A DNA stretch of 64,000 bases from JAOUEA01 sp963821925 (GTDB lineage: Bacteria > Actinomycetota > UBA4738 > HRBIN12), in NCBI GenBank assembly GCA_963821925.1, contig CAWGFO010000001.1:930001-994000 (forward strand), read 5' to 3'. Each line of letters starts with the position of its first letter. The first letter of the stretch is position 1. The position numbers were made by a program, and so were the translations under genes. The notes under the pieces are model-generated. The model saw only the letters and a program-made list of their open reading frames with translations, had not been told where the DNA came from and searched no databases. Positions 36,575-45,574 of the stretch are shown here, in pieces.

Positions 36575-36958
36575 CTACCTCCTGACTTTCACCGTCTCGC
36601 TCGTGTCGGCCTTGCAGCTGGTCGTCCGACCCACGCGGGCGTAGTACCTGCCGTTCATGGCGCCTGTGTTCCCCGTGTTCCACTTGTACGCGCCACCGCT
36701 CAGGGACGCCGTGTCGCTGGCGATCTTCTGGTCGTTCGCCGGGTTCTGCTCGGCGCCGAGTTGCTTGAAGACCACGACCTTGCGCTCCCGCGCGCACAGC
36801 TTGGGGCGCAGACTGACCACCTTGCCCCAGAAGTCCCCGTTCTGCGTCTTGATCGTCACCGTGGTCTCGATCAACGTGCCGGCGCTCGCGATGCCCGAGA
36901 CGGATACGAGGCCGACGACCGTGAGGCCGACGACGGCGCGCAGCAGTCTGATGTGCAT
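36575..36958 (-). CDS. Secreted protein of unknown function
   Basis: A 127-residue exported protein. The N-terminal MHIRLLRAVVGLTVVGLVSV is a signal peptide, with cleavage near GIASAGTL. The mature part is beta-rich with two Cys (KLCARERKVVVFKQLG and RTTSCKADTSETVKVRR), perhaps one disulfide. GRYYARVGRTTSC near the end resembles the final strand of Ig-like carboxypeptidase-regulatory-like domains. ATG 36958 follows GGGGAGGG. Two other small secreted proteins at 45182 and 45679 share the style but not the sequence. Role unknown. Confidence 0.7.
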   Translation of the reverse strand: MHIRLLRAVVGLTVVGLVSVSGIASAGTLIETTVTIKTQNGDFWGKVVSLRPKLCARERKVVVFKQLGAEQNPANDQKIASDTASLSGGAYKWNTGNTGAMNGRYYARVGRTTSCKADTSETVKVRR

Positions 36959-37162
36959 GGACCCTCCCCTGTTCGTGCGGCGCGGGTCGCGCCGTCCGGT
37001 CGCGGACGACCCGGCTCGATGACCCGCGTGCGGCGAGTGTGCGCTTCGGGCCCTGCTCCGGTCAACCGCTGACGTCGCCGTTCGACCCGGACGGGAGGCG
37101 ACCTTCGACGCGGGCGGACGGGTCCACGGGGCGCGAAGCTCTGAGCAGGAGGTGACGGGCGA

Positions 37163-38821
37163 TTGCCCGAGGCGTCGTACGTGGCGGGACCGTCCGACCG
37201 TCCGCTGCTCGGCCGGACGATCGGGTCGCAGCTCGACCTCACGGCGTGGTCGGGACCCGAGACCGAGGCGATCGTCGCGCGGCACCAAGCGGTCCGGCTC
37301 ACCTATGCGGCGCTGCACGCCGAGGTCGAACGCGCCGCTCGCGCGTTCCTCGCACTGGGCGTCGCGAAGGGCGACCGCGTGGGGATCTGGAGCCCGAACC
37401 GCGTCGAGTGGGCCATCGCTCAATACGCCACCGCGAAGGTCGGCGCGATCCTCGTGAACGTGAACCCGGCGTACCGTCGCCACGAGCTCCGTCATGCGAT
37501 GACGGCCGCCGGGGTCTCCGTCCTGATCGCGGCGCGCGGGTTCCATGCGGCCGACTACGTCGCGATGCTGGACGACGAGCGTGCCGGGCTCCCGCTGCTC
37601 CGCACGATCGTGCTGTTGGGGGAGGGGGATCTGCCGGGATGGGCGACCTCCTGGGACGCGTTCGTCGACGCCGCGTCCGCCGTCTCGACCCAGGCGCTGC
37701 GCGACCGCGAGGCGACGTTGGACCCCGACGACCCGATCAACATCCAGTTCACGTCGGGGACCACGGGCGCGCCGAAGGGGGCGACCCTCACCCACCACAA
37801 CGTGCTCAACAACGGGGCGATGGTCGGCGCGCGCCTCCGGTACACGTCGGCCGATCGCGTCTGCGTGCCGGTGCCCTTCTATCACTGCTTCGGGATGGTG
37901 CTGGGCAACCTCGCCTGCCTCGCCCACGGCGCGACCGTGGTGCTGCCGGGGGAGTCTTTCGACGCCGGTGAGTGTCTCGCCGCGATCGAGGCCGAGCGGT
38001 GCACGAGCGTCTACGGCGTGCCGACGATGTTCATCGCGATGCTCGAGGACCCCGGGTTCGCGGGGTACGACCTCTCGAGCCTGCGCACCGGGGTGATGGC
38101 CGGCGCGCCGTGCCCGGTCGAGGTGATGCGCAAGGTGATCGACCGGATGCACGCCCGTGAGATGACGATCTGCTACGGCATGACCGAGACCTCGCCCGTG
38201 TCGTTCCAGTCGATGCCCGACGACGCACTGGAACTCCGCGTGGCGACCGTGGGCCACGTGCATCCATGGGTCGAGGCGAAGGTGACCGACCCGGTCGACG
38301 GCGCGGTGCTCTCGCGCGGACGCGAGGGCGAGCTCTGCATCCGCGGCTACCTGGTGATGCGTGGGTACTGGGAGCAGCCGGACGAGACGCGCCGGACGAT
38401 CGACCCGGCGGGCTGGTTGCGCACCGGGGACCTGGCCGTGGTGCGCGACGACGGCGCGGTCAGCATCGTCGGCCGGCTGAAGGACATGATCATCCGCGGC
38501 GGCGAGAACGTGTACCCGCGGGAGGTCGAGGAGTTCCTCTTCACGAACCCGAAGGTCGCCGACGTGCAGGTGATCGGCGTGCCCGACCCGAAGTACGGGG
38601 AGGCGGTCTGCGCGTGGATCCAGCTGCACCCCGGGGAGGAGGCGACCGAGGACGAGATCCGCGAGTTCTGCCGGGGCCAGATCGCGACCTACAAGATCCC
38701 CGCCTACGTTCGGTTCGTCGACGGGTTCCCGATGACGGTGACGGGCAAGATCCAGAAGTACCGGATGCGCGAGCGCACGATCGAGGATCTGGGACTGGCC
38801 GAGCCGGTTCCCACCGCGTGA
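37163..38821 (+). CDS. Acyl-CoA synthetase (AMP-binding, fatty-acid or aromatic ligase type)
   Basis: A 552-residue ANL-superfamily ligase forming acyl-AMP and then acyl-CoA. Core motifs are INIQFTSGTTGAPKGATLTH near residue 190 (P-loop), YGMTETSP near 336, GWLRTGDLAVVRDDG near 414 and GRLKDMIIRGGENVYPREVE near 435, with the catalytic Lys at VTGKIQKYRMRE near 530. It resembles medium/long-chain or FadD3/FadD-like enzymes with DVTG-type ending; the exact acid is not deducible. TTG 37163 is chosen for AGGAGG ten bases upstream. The adjacent acyl-CoA genes are 15 kb away. Confidence 0.85.
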   Translation: MPEASYVAGPSDRPLLGRTIGSQLDLTAWSGPETEAIVARHQAVRLTYAALHAEVERAARAFLALGVAKGDRVGIWSPNRVEWAIAQYATAKVGAILVNVNPAYRRHELRHAMTAAGVSVLIAARGFHAADYVAMLDDERAGLPLLRTIVLLGEGDLPGWATSWDAFVDAASAVSTQALRDREATLDPDDPINIQFTSGTTGAPKGATLTHHNVLNNGAMVGARLRYTSADRVCVPVPFYHCFGMVLGNLACLAHGATVVLPGESFDAGECLAAIEAERCTSVYGVPTMFIAMLEDPGFAGYDLSSLRTGVMAGAPCPVEVMRKVIDRMHAREMTICYGMTETSPVSFQSMPDDALELRVATVGHVHPWVEAKVTDPVDGAVLSRGREGELCIRGYLVMRGYWEQPDETRRTIDPAGWLRTGDLAVVRDDGAVSIVGRLKDMIIRGGENVYPREVEEFLFTNPKVADVQVIGVPDPKYGEAVCAWIQLHPGEEATEDEIREFCRGQIATYKIPAYVRFVDGFPMTVTGKIQKYRMRERTIEDLGLAEPVPTA

Positions 38822-38834
38822 GAGCATCGGGCTC

Positions 38835-40061
38835 GTGAGGCCTCGCGTGACGACCGCGCTGTACCAGTCCGCCGCGCGCGTCTGGTTGACCCTCGCGGCG
38901 CTCTCGTTCCTGCTGCCCGTGCGGTGGAGGCTCGGGCTCTGGCTGCCGCTGCACCTCACCCTGGCCGGCGCCGTCTCGACCGCGATCTCGGGCGCGATGC
39001 AGAACTTCATGCTGTCGTTGACCGCCTCGCCCGATCCGCCGGACCGCGTGGTGCGCGCCCAGTTCGCGCTCGTGACGGCCGGGGCCACGCTGATCGCGAT
39101 CGGGATGCCGACGTCGACCCCGTGGCTCACCGGTCTCGGCGGGACCGCGTTCGTCGGCGCGATGGTCCTGCTCGGCTGGATGCTCTGGCGGGCGTGGCGC
39201 CGCGCGTTGAACGTCCGTCACGCGGTCCCCCTGTTCGCGTACGGCGCCGCGATCGGGTTCGTACTGGTGGGCGGGACGCTGGGCGCGCTGATGGGGAGTC
39301 GGACGGTGTCGATCGCGGCCTACGCGCAGGTCCGGCACGCGCACCTGACCGCGAACGTCCTGGGCTGGGCGTCGCTCACCGTGGTGGGGACGCTGGTCAC
39401 CCTGCTGCCCACCGCGCTCCGGGTGAGGATGCCGCAGCGGCGAGAGCGAGTGGTGATCGGGCTGCTCGCGGGCGGGGTCCTGTTGCAGATCGCGGGCTGG
39501 CTCGCCGACTCGACCCCCGTGCTCGCGGCCGGCGGGGTGGCGTTCGCACTGGGGGCCCTCGGGTTCATCGGGTTCGTCGCGGCGGTGCTGCGGACCGAAC
39601 GCCGGTGGGCGGTCCCCGTCGCGGCCTTCCACATGGTCGCGGCGTTCGCATGGTTCGTCGTGGGATCCGTCGGGCTCGCGGTCGCCCTGTTCCACGGCGC
39701 GGCGGGCGCTGACCGCTACCGGGAGGTGTTCCTCACGGCGTTCGTCGGCGGCTGGCTCGTGCAGGTGCTGCTGGGCGCTTGGTCGTACCTCCTGCCGATG
39801 GCGCGGCCGGGGCACCCCACGGACCGCCGCCGCTGGCTCTCGGTGTTCGAGCTCGCCGCCCCGATCCAGGTGGCGCTGCTGAACGCCGGGCTCGTGCTGC
39901 TCGCCGGGACGGGAGCCGGATGGGTCGGTCCCGGGCTCGGCCGGGTAGGCGCGGGCCTCGCGTTCGTCGGGGGTGGGATCGCGCTCGCGAAGGCATGGCT
40001 GTTCGCGGCGGCCGACTGGCCCGCGGCCACCGAACGGGCGCGCGCCGTCTGGGGCGAATGA
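38835..40061 (+). CDS. Polytopic membrane protein with conserved His, heme-copper/NnrS-like
   Basis: A 408-residue protein with about 12 TM helices. His residues in predicted helices (LPLHLTLAG near residue 40, RHAHLTANVLGW near 165 and AFHMVAAFAW near 265) recall the heme- or copper-coordinating helices of heme-copper-oxidase-like and NnrS-type membrane proteins. The usual six-His pattern of cytochrome oxidases is not complete, so function is only suggestive. GTG 38835 is 14 bases after the synthetase. The next genes (ArsC, OsmC) run the other way. A possible nitrosative-stress or copper role cannot be proven here. Confidence 0.6.
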   Translation: MRPRVTTALYQSAARVWLTLAALSFLLPVRWRLGLWLPLHLTLAGAVSTAISGAMQNFMLSLTASPDPPDRVVRAQFALVTAGATLIAIGMPTSTPWLTGLGGTAFVGAMVLLGWMLWRAWRRALNVRHAVPLFAYGAAIGFVLVGGTLGALMGSRTVSIAAYAQVRHAHLTANVLGWASLTVVGTLVTLLPTALRVRMPQRRERVVIGLLAGGVLLQIAGWLADSTPVLAAGGVAFALGALGFIGFVAAVLRTERRWAVPVAAFHMVAAFAWFVVGSVGLAVALFHGAAGADRYREVFLTAFVGGWLVQVLLGAWSYLLPMARPGHPTDRRRWLSVFELAAPIQVALLNAGLVLLAGTGAGWVGPGLGRVGAGLAFVGGGIALAKAWLFAAADWPAATERARAVWGE

Positions 40062-40068
40062 CGGGCGG

Positions 40069-40518
40069 CTAGCTCCCGCCCGCGGTCGCCTCGGGGATCC
40101 CGAGGTCGGCCATCAGGCCGCGCACCCGGCGCTCGATCTCGTCCCGGATCGGGCGGACCTCCTCGACGGGCCGTCCCGCGGGGTCGTCGAGGTCCCAGTC
40201 GACGTATCGGACGCCAGGGAAGACCGGGCAGGCGTCCCCGCAGCCCATCGTGACGACGGCGTCGGCGGCGCGCACGACCTCATCGGTCCACCGCTGCGGC
40301 GCCCGATCGGCGATGTCGATGCCGACCTCGGCCATGACCTCGACCGCGGCGGGGTTCACCTCGCTGCCGGGGTTCGAGCCGCCGGAGAAGACCTCCGCAC
40401 CGTCCCCGGCGAGGTGCCTGAGCCAGCCCGCGGCCATCTGGGAACGTCCCGCGTTGTGCACGCAGAGGAAGACGACCTTCGGCGCGGCTCGGACGTCGCG
40501 GTTCGCGGACGGTGTCAT
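40069..40518 (-). CDS. arsC: Arsenate reductase ArsC (thioredoxin-coupled, LMW-PTP fold)
   Basis: A 149-residue cytosolic reductase of arsenate to arsenite. The P-loop FLCVHNAGRSQMAAGW near residue 17 carries the nucleophilic Cys of the LMW phosphatase fold. The two further catalytic Cys are in TMGCGDACPVFPG near residue 90, as in thioredoxin-coupled ArsC (family knowledge). ATG 40518 has the next GC-rich stretch upstream without a clear SD. No arsR, arsB or acr3 partner lies next to it. It could also be a phosphatase, but the Cys pair favours arsenate. Confidence 0.85.
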   Translation of the reverse strand: MTPSANRDVRAAPKVVFLCVHNAGRSQMAAGWLRHLAGDGAEVFSGGSNPGSEVNPAAVEVMAEVGIDIADRAPQRWTDEVVRAADAVVTMGCGDACPVFPGVRYVDWDLDDPAGRPVEEVRPIRDEIERRVRGLMADLGIPEATAGGS

Positions 40519-40564
40519 TGCGTTCAGGATATCGACCTCGCGGGGTTCGGCCGAGCTCCGTCGG

Positions 40565-41080
40565 TCAGAGCGTGAGTGTCCGATCGGGTTCGCAGCATCG
40601 ACCGCCGAGACGGTCGGCGACGGGTCGATCGACCACGGGGACCGATGCCCGATCGGCGACGATCGTCCCGTCGACGTCGCAGCTCGCCGCGAGCGTGTTG
40701 TACACGGTGCCGAAGCGGCGGAGGTTGCGGTGCAGGAGCTCGACTCGATGCGGGCTCTCGTCCGTGCGGATCCGGAGCTCGTAGGTGAGTTTCGTGAACC
40801 GCGGGGGGTCCTCCTGTCGTTCCGCCTCGACCGTGACCTCGGCTCCCTCGTACCTGAACGACAGGAGGTGCGAGAACCGCTCGACGTTCTTCAGGATGCA
40901 GGCGCCCAAGGAGAGCGCGAGGAGCTCCGCGGGCCCCGGCAGCGCGTCGCCGGACTGCCGGCCCACGTCGAACTCGATCTCGCGATCCTTGGCCGATCCG
41001 ATCGCAACGCCCGGCGCGGCGACCCGGGCCGACACCCGATACCGGGCGTTCGAGGTCGTTGCCGGGCTTCCTGTTCCCAT
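40565..41080 (-). CDS. OsmC/Ohr family protein
   Basis: A 171-residue protein of the OsmC peroxiredoxin-like fold. The conserved segment LPGPAELLALSLGACILKNVE near residue 50 carries the first Cys; the second is in NTLAASCDVDGTIVADR near 135. OsmC/Ohr proteins reduce organic hydroperoxides with thiols. The spacing and end differ from Ohr, so a more generic OsmC-like role is preferred. ATG 41080 was chosen for lack of upstream alternative in frame. It is convergent with nothing nearby and lies 46 bases from arsC on the same strand. Confidence 0.8.
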   Translation of the reverse strand: MGTGSPATTSNARYRVSARVAAPGVAIGSAKDREIEFDVGRQSGDALPGPAELLALSLGACILKNVERFSHLLSFRYEGAEVTVEAERQEDPPRFTKLTYELRIRTDESPHRVELLHRNLRRFGTVYNTLAASCDVDGTIVADRASVPVVDRPVADRLGGRCCEPDRTLTL

Positions 41081-41171
41081 GGCTCCATCGTGCGCGTCGG
41101 AGCGTCTCCGAGGGCCGATGGACGGCCTTGCACGTCCGTGACGTTCGACCCGAGACCACCCGACGACCCGC

Positions 41172-42386
41172 TCAGAACTTCGCCGCGATCGCGTCGGCCA
41201 CGACGGCCGCGTCCTCGCCGACACCGATCAGCAGCGACGACTTCCTCGTTCGCATGAAGTGAACACCGACGAACGACAGGCCGGGCACGACGGTGCTCGC
41301 CCCGTCGCGTTGGATCGGGAACCCGAGGTCGTCGAAGGCGTCAGGCCAGGGGAGCCACGACCGGTAGTCGGGCCGGAAGCCTCCGGTCAGGATCACGGCG
41401 CCGAACCCCGCGAGGTCGAGCGTGGCCGGAGATCGCGGATCGAACGGCGGCGGTGGTTCGAGATCCTCCAACGCGATGCCGCGCTCGGCGGCGGTCTTCT
41501 CGATCAGGCCCATCAACTGCACGTGGCGCTGGTCCCCCCACGCCACGATGTCGCCGAGGTCCTGGGAGAACCGCGCGAGTCCGTCTCCGGCGCCTTCGAA
41601 GCGGCCGAGCAGCGTGACGCCCATCCCGCGAAGCGTTCGCAGGTGCAGGTCGTGGCCGCCTCCGTGCCCGGTCGCGAGGGGGTTGGACTCGAGCCGGCCG
41701 GCGACGGGGTCGGGCAGCGCGGAGAGCGGCATCGCCATGAATCCGATCTCGAGGATCCACCAGAAGATGTCGTGCCCTCCGACCCGTCGCGGGACCCACG
41801 GCGCGCGGCCGCAGGCCAGGAAGACCTCGCGGCCCGCCTCGTGCAGCTCCTCGGCGATCTGGCATCCGGACTGGCCGCTCCCGATGACCAGGACCCGGCC
41901 GGGAGGGAGTGCCTCCACGTTCGTGTAGTCGCTGAGCTCCAGCACGGCGAGCTCACCAGGGAACCCCTCGACGCCCGGCGGCCGGTAGGAGCGCTGGTAC
42001 GCCCCGCTCGCGAGGACGACCTCGCGGGCGCCGAGGGTCCCGCTCGACGTATCGAGCTCGAAGCCGCCGGCCGTGTCGCGGATCCCCGTCACCTCGACGC
42101 CCTCGCGGATCGGTCCGGCGTTGGCCGCCGCGTAGCCCTCGAGGTAGCCGACGATCCCGTCGCGCGGCAGATAGCCGTCCGGATCGTCGCCGTCGTACGG
42201 CCCGCCGGGGAGCTGCGTGCCCCAGTTCGGCGTCACGAGGCAGAAGCTGTCCCACCGGTCGCGCCAGGATCGGCCGACCCGGCCGCGCTCGAGGATCACG
42301 TGCTCGATCCCTCGCTCGGCGAGCTCGTGGCTCGTCGCCAGGCCCGCCTGTCCGCCACCCACTACGACCACGTCGATACGTTCCAT
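41172..42386 (-). CDS. FAD-dependent NAD(P)-binding monooxygenase-like protein
   Basis: A 404-residue flavoprotein. FAD Rossmann motif VVVVGGGQAGLATSHEL near residue 6, and a second dinucleotide motif GRVLVIGSGQSGCQIAEEL near residue 170. RVGRSWRDRWDSFCLVTPNW in between is typical of flavin-containing (Baeyer-Villiger/FMO-like) monooxygenases such as CzcO/YjlD-type proteins. It lacks the full FMO fingerprint FxGxxxHxxxW. The substrate is not deducible. ATG 42386 starts directly with the FAD motif. It stands alone; the CapA gene upstream shares the direction with a 39-base gap. Confidence 0.8.
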   Translation of the reverse strand: MERIDVVVVGGGQAGLATSHELAERGIEHVILERGRVGRSWRDRWDSFCLVTPNWGTQLPGGPYDGDDPDGYLPRDGIVGYLEGYAAANAGPIREGVEVTGIRDTAGGFELDTSSGTLGAREVVLASGAYQRSYRPPGVEGFPGELAVLELSDYTNVEALPPGRVLVIGSGQSGCQIAEELHEAGREVFLACGRAPWVPRRVGGHDIFWWILEIGFMAMPLSALPDPVAGRLESNPLATGHGGGHDLHLRTLRGMGVTLLGRFEGAGDGLARFSQDLGDIVAWGDQRHVQLMGLIEKTAAERGIALEDLEPPPPFDPRSPATLDLAGFGAVILTGGFRPDYRSWLPWPDAFDDLGFPIQRDGASTVVPGLSFVGVHFMRTRKSSLLIGVGEDAAVVADAIAAKF

Positions 42387-42425
42387 GCGGGCGAGTATCG
42401 CGGAAACGGCCCCGGCGACGACCGG

Positions 42426-43547
42426 TCAGATCGTCGAGCTGCGGATCGGCCAGACGCCGAGGCGCTGGGCGTCGACGTACCCGACCGTTCGGCGCCACGA
42501 ACGCCGGAGCTCCGCGAGGAGCGCGCCGGGGAGCGCGCCGTCCTCGATCGACGGTCCGACCAGCCGGACGACGAACGTCCCGGGCACGACCCACGTCGGT
42601 GCGAAGCGGACCTTCTCCACGTGCCAGCCACGGGGGCCGCGCTCGAAGACCGCGACCAGCACGAAGCCGTCCTGGACATGCGCGTGGGACAGCTCGTCGC
42701 GCATGCCCGAGAACGAGTTCCCCAAGCCGTAGGCGACCCAGTTGCCCTGGACCCGGCGGATCGGCTGTACGACGTGCGCGTGATGGCCGACGATCAGGTC
42801 GATCGTGTCGCCGCGCAGCAGCCGAGCGGCGACGTCGCGTTGGTACGCGGTCGGGTCGTGACGGAACTCCTCGCCCCAGTGGAGGCTCACGACCACGATG
42901 TCGGCCCCGCGTCGCCGCGCGAGCCGCGCGTCCTTCAGGATCCGCGCCGGCTCGAGGCGGTTCGCCTGCCAGGACTCGGTCGGCGTCAGCCCGTTGAACG
43001 ATGCGGTGAACGAGAGGTGGGCGATCTTCACGCCGCCCACCGCGTACATCGTCGTGCGGCCACGTTCACGGGCGGACCGCGCCGTGCCCGTGTGCTGGAG
43101 TCCGAGCGCGTCGAGCCGGTTCAGGGTGGTGCGTATCCCCGCGACGCCCCGGTCGATCGAGTGGTTCGACGCGGTCGAGCAGCCGTCGTAGCCGGCCGCC
43201 TCGATCGCGTCGGCGAGCTGTGGCGGCACCGCGTACCTCGGGTAGTCGGAGCGGGAGACGCCCGGCCCCGCGAGCGGGGTCTCCAGGTGGCAGATCGCGA
43301 GGTCGACGGAGCCGAGGAGCGGCCGGAGCCGCGCCAGCATCGGCCCGAAGTCGTACCCGTGCCCACCCGCGTTCTCCTTGGCCTGCGGCCAGGTGCCGCG
43401 GGTGGCGAGGTCCTCGCCGCTGAACGCGACCGTGATGCGGCGCGGCGCGGCAGCCTGCGCGACCTCGACGTCGCCGAACGGGGCACCGACGACGGCGAGC
43501 GCGATCACCGAGACGATCGTCACCACTCCACGCGCGATCCGGACCAC
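42426..43547 (-). CDS. CapA family (PgsA-like) secreted metallophosphatase-fold protein
   Basis: A 373-residue exported protein. The N-terminal TM/signal sequence ARGVVTIVSVIALAVVG, cut near VAQAAAPRR, is followed by the CapA fold: ITVAFSGEDLATRG, AICHLETPLA, STASNHSIDRGVAGIRTTL and IVVSLHWGEEFRHDPT with VGHHAHVVQPI. These are the conserved Asp/His/Asn positions of the PGA-synthesis CapA family, which is a calcineurin-like phosphatase fold. Its role in polyglutamate or envelope capsule is family knowledge; no CapB/CapC neighbours are seen here. GTG 43547 is preferred because GGAGG lies upstream; GTG 43559 is longer. Confidence 0.85.
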   Translation of the reverse strand: MVRIARGVVTIVSVIALAVVGAPFGDVEVAQAAAPRRITVAFSGEDLATRGTWPQAKENAGGHGYDFGPMLARLRPLLGSVDLAICHLETPLAGPGVSRSDYPRYAVPPQLADAIEAAGYDGCSTASNHSIDRGVAGIRTTLNRLDALGLQHTGTARSARERGRTTMYAVGGVKIAHLSFTASFNGLTPTESWQANRLEPARILKDARLARRRGADIVVVSLHWGEEFRHDPTAYQRDVAARLLRGDTIDLIVGHHAHVVQPIRRVQGNWVAYGLGNSFSGMRDELSHAHVQDGFVLVAVFERGPRGWHVEKVRFAPTWVVPGTFVVRLVGPSIEDGALPGALLAELRRSWRRTVGYVDAQRLGVWPIRSSTI

Positions 43548-43661
43548 GTCCACCTCCACCGCCAGAGTGGCTCGTCACGAGGGGCTCGTCCAGGGGCGGT
43601 CGGCCCCTCGCCCGGCAGCCTCGGTTGCGCCGCCGTCCGCACGTCGTTCAGGATGCCGCTC

Positions 43662-45095
43662 ATGAACACGCTGATCGAGCTCACCGACGACGACGGTCTT
43701 CGGAAGCTCCACGACGAGGCGAAGCGGGTCCTCGAGGTCGTGGGCGGCCGGATCATGACCGAGGAGGCCCGCGAGCTCCTGCTCGCGAACGGCGGCACCC
43801 TCGAGGACGAGGACCTGATCAGGATCCCCGGCGACCTCGTCGAGCAGGCGCTCGAGTCCGCGCCCGGCTACTTCACGCTCTACGACCGGAACGGCGACCC
43901 CGCGATCGTGACGGGAAGCGGTCGCACCTACGTGGGCGCCGGCGTCACGAACCTGAACTACCTCGACCCCCGTGACGGCCTGGTGAAGGACTTCACGCTG
44001 GAGGCCACCGCCGAGTCGTCGAAGCTCGCCGACGCGCTGACCGACATCGACTTCGTCGCGACACCGGGCGTGACGCGATCGGCCGATGACCTGCCGCTCG
44101 AGATCGTGAACCAGTGCGAATTCCTCGAGATGACGACCAACACCACGAAGCCGTTGATGGTGCTGATCGCCGGCGAGCCCGAGCTGCGCGACATCTACGA
44201 CATGGCCGAGGTGGTCCGCGGCGGCGCCGACCAGCTGCGCGAGAAGCCGTTCGTGATCCCCTACCTGAACTCCGTGTCGCCCCTGCTCTTCAACCTCGAG
44301 ACGATCGAGAAGCTGTTCCTGGCGGCGGATCGGGGGCTCCCGGTGTGTGCCCAGGCGGCGCCGCAGGTCGCCGCGACCGGCCCCTCGTCGATCGCGGGGA
44401 CGTGCGTCGTGAGCGCCGCGGAGACCTTGATGATGCTCGTGCTCGCGCAACTGCGGAACCCCGGGACGCCCTACATGAGCGGCACCGTCCCGTTCCTGAT
44501 GGACATGCGCAACGGCGCGGTGACGGCGGGTGGGCCCGACGGCGTGCGCTTCACGATGCTGATGAACCAACTGTGCCGCCGGTGGGGGCTGCCCACGCTC
44601 GCGCAGTCGTTCGGCGCCGATTCGAAGGACGCCGACGAGCAGGCCGCGATGGAGCTGACCTTCTACGGGCTCGGCACCGTGCTCGCGGGCTCCGACATGG
44701 TGTTCGACGCGGGGTGCGCCGAGACCGGTCTGCTGTTCTCGCCCGAGATCCTCGTGATGAGCGACGAGGCGGCGGGGATGTCGCGCCGTCTCGTCGAGCC
44801 GCTCGAGGTGTCCGACGAGCTGATCGCGTTCGACACGATCGTCGAGGTGGGCCCGGGCGAGATCTTCCTGGGGGTGGACCACACCCTCGAGCACTTCCGC
44901 GAGCTCTGGATCCCGAAGATGTTCTCGTGGGACGGGCGTCGCGAGTGGGAGGAGGCGGGCGCGAAGACGATGCGCGACCGCTGCCGAGAGAAGGTCTTCG
45001 AGGTGTGGGCGTCCCACGAGGTGCCGGCGCTCCCTGACGACGTCCTCGCGGGGATGCGCGACATCATCGAGAAGCGGCGCGCGTCGCTCGGCTAG
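43662..45095 (+). CDS. Trimethylamine methyltransferase MttB-like protein (non-pyrrolysine)
   Basis: A 477-residue barrel methyltransferase of the MttB/MtgB superfamily, which moves a methyl group from a quaternary or tertiary amine to a corrinoid protein. Segments include GRTYVGAGVTNLNYLDPRDG near residue 86, PLLFNLETIEKLFLAADRG and SFGADSKDADEQAAMELT near 319. The frame has no internal amber codon at the pyrrolysine position, so it belongs with the non-Pyl MtgB-like (glycine betaine, proline betaine, carnitine) members. No MttC-type corrinoid or RamA-type gene lies next to it. ATG 43662 has CAGGA upstream; ATG 43653 is an alternative. It ends at a strong hairpin. Confidence 0.85.
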   Translation: MNTLIELTDDDGLRKLHDEAKRVLEVVGGRIMTEEARELLLANGGTLEDEDLIRIPGDLVEQALESAPGYFTLYDRNGDPAIVTGSGRTYVGAGVTNLNYLDPRDGLVKDFTLEATAESSKLADALTDIDFVATPGVTRSADDLPLEIVNQCEFLEMTTNTTKPLMVLIAGEPELRDIYDMAEVVRGGADQLREKPFVIPYLNSVSPLLFNLETIEKLFLAADRGLPVCAQAAPQVAATGPSSIAGTCVVSAAETLMMLVLAQLRNPGTPYMSGTVPFLMDMRNGAVTAGGPDGVRFTMLMNQLCRRWGLPTLAQSFGADSKDADEQAAMELTFYGLGTVLAGSDMVFDAGCAETGLLFSPEILVMSDEAAGMSRRLVEPLEVSDELIAFDTIVEVGPGEIFLGVDHTLEHFRELWIPKMFSWDGRREWEEAGAKTMRDRCREKVFEVWASHEVPALPDDVLAGMRDIIEKRRASLG

Positions 45096-45124
45096 CCACC
45101 CGACAGCTGGACGAGAGCCGGACG

Positions 45125-45157
45125 CGCGGAAGGCCCGGGCGTCCCGGGCCTTCCGCG
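45125..45157. terminator. Strong transcription terminator hairpin
   Basis: Arms cgcggaaggcccggg (45125-45139) and cccgggccttccgcg (45143-45157) form a perfect 15-base stem with a three-base loop. It lies between the convergent MttB-like gene and the secreted-protein gene at 45182 and should stop both transcripts. There is no T tract. Confidence 0.75.
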
Positions 45158-45181
45158 TCCGTGCTCGGATCGCGTGGACGG

Positions 45182-45574
45182 TTACGCGGTGAACGTCGCG
45201 GAGCCGACGCAGGTCTCGCCGGTCGCCCCGTTCACGGCGCGACCGCGGATCGTCTCGTTCCCCGCGCCGTTCGCCGTGACCTTACGGACGCTGAACGAGC
45301 CGCTCGGGGCCTGCGTGACCCGCGAGCCCGAGAAGATCTGCGTGCCGTTCTTGGTCAGGCGGACCTGCCAGGTCTGGCCGACCTTGTTCGAGTCGACCTC
45401 GAACTCCACCTCGATCCTGCCGTCCTGCGGGCTGAGCTTCAGCTTCCAGTTGCTGGCGCCGCTGCACGAGCCCCGCTTGATCACGTCGCCGTCCTTGGCC
45501 ATCGCCATCGGCGCCACGCTCAGCAGACCCACGATCCCGACGACGGCGATCATGCCCTTGATGCTCTTGCGCAT
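45182..45574 (-). CDS. Small secreted protein, tandem paralogue A
   Basis: A 130-residue exported protein. Signal peptide MRKSIKGMIAVVGIVGLLSV with cleavage near MAMAKDG. The mature part is predicted beta-sandwich: GDVIKRGSCSGASNWKL, VEFEVDSNKVGQTWQVRL, KNGTQIFSGSRV, and the end GETCVGSATFTA. Two Cys near the start and end could form one disulfide. AAGGAG is six bases before ATG 45574. The neighbouring gene is a paralogue; the pair is next to a two-component system, which may regulate them. Function unknown. Confidence 0.75.
   Translation of the reverse strand: MRKSIKGMIAVVGIVGLLSVAPMAMAKDGDVIKRGSCSGASNWKLKLSPQDGRIEVEFEVDSNKVGQTWQVRLTKNGTQIFSGSRVTQAPSGSFSVRKVTANGAGNETIRGRAVNGATGETCVGSATFTA

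Noticed and set aside
41259..45095. A very long plus-strand open frame covering 41259-45095
   Set aside because: Only its last third is the MttB-like gene; the earlier part is antisense to the OsmC-side, monooxygenase and CapA genes and has the Arg/Asp-rich bias of a GC-rich shadow frame.
43662..45095. Pyrrolysine-containing trimethylamine methyltransferase
   Set aside because: The coding frame contains no in-frame TAG.
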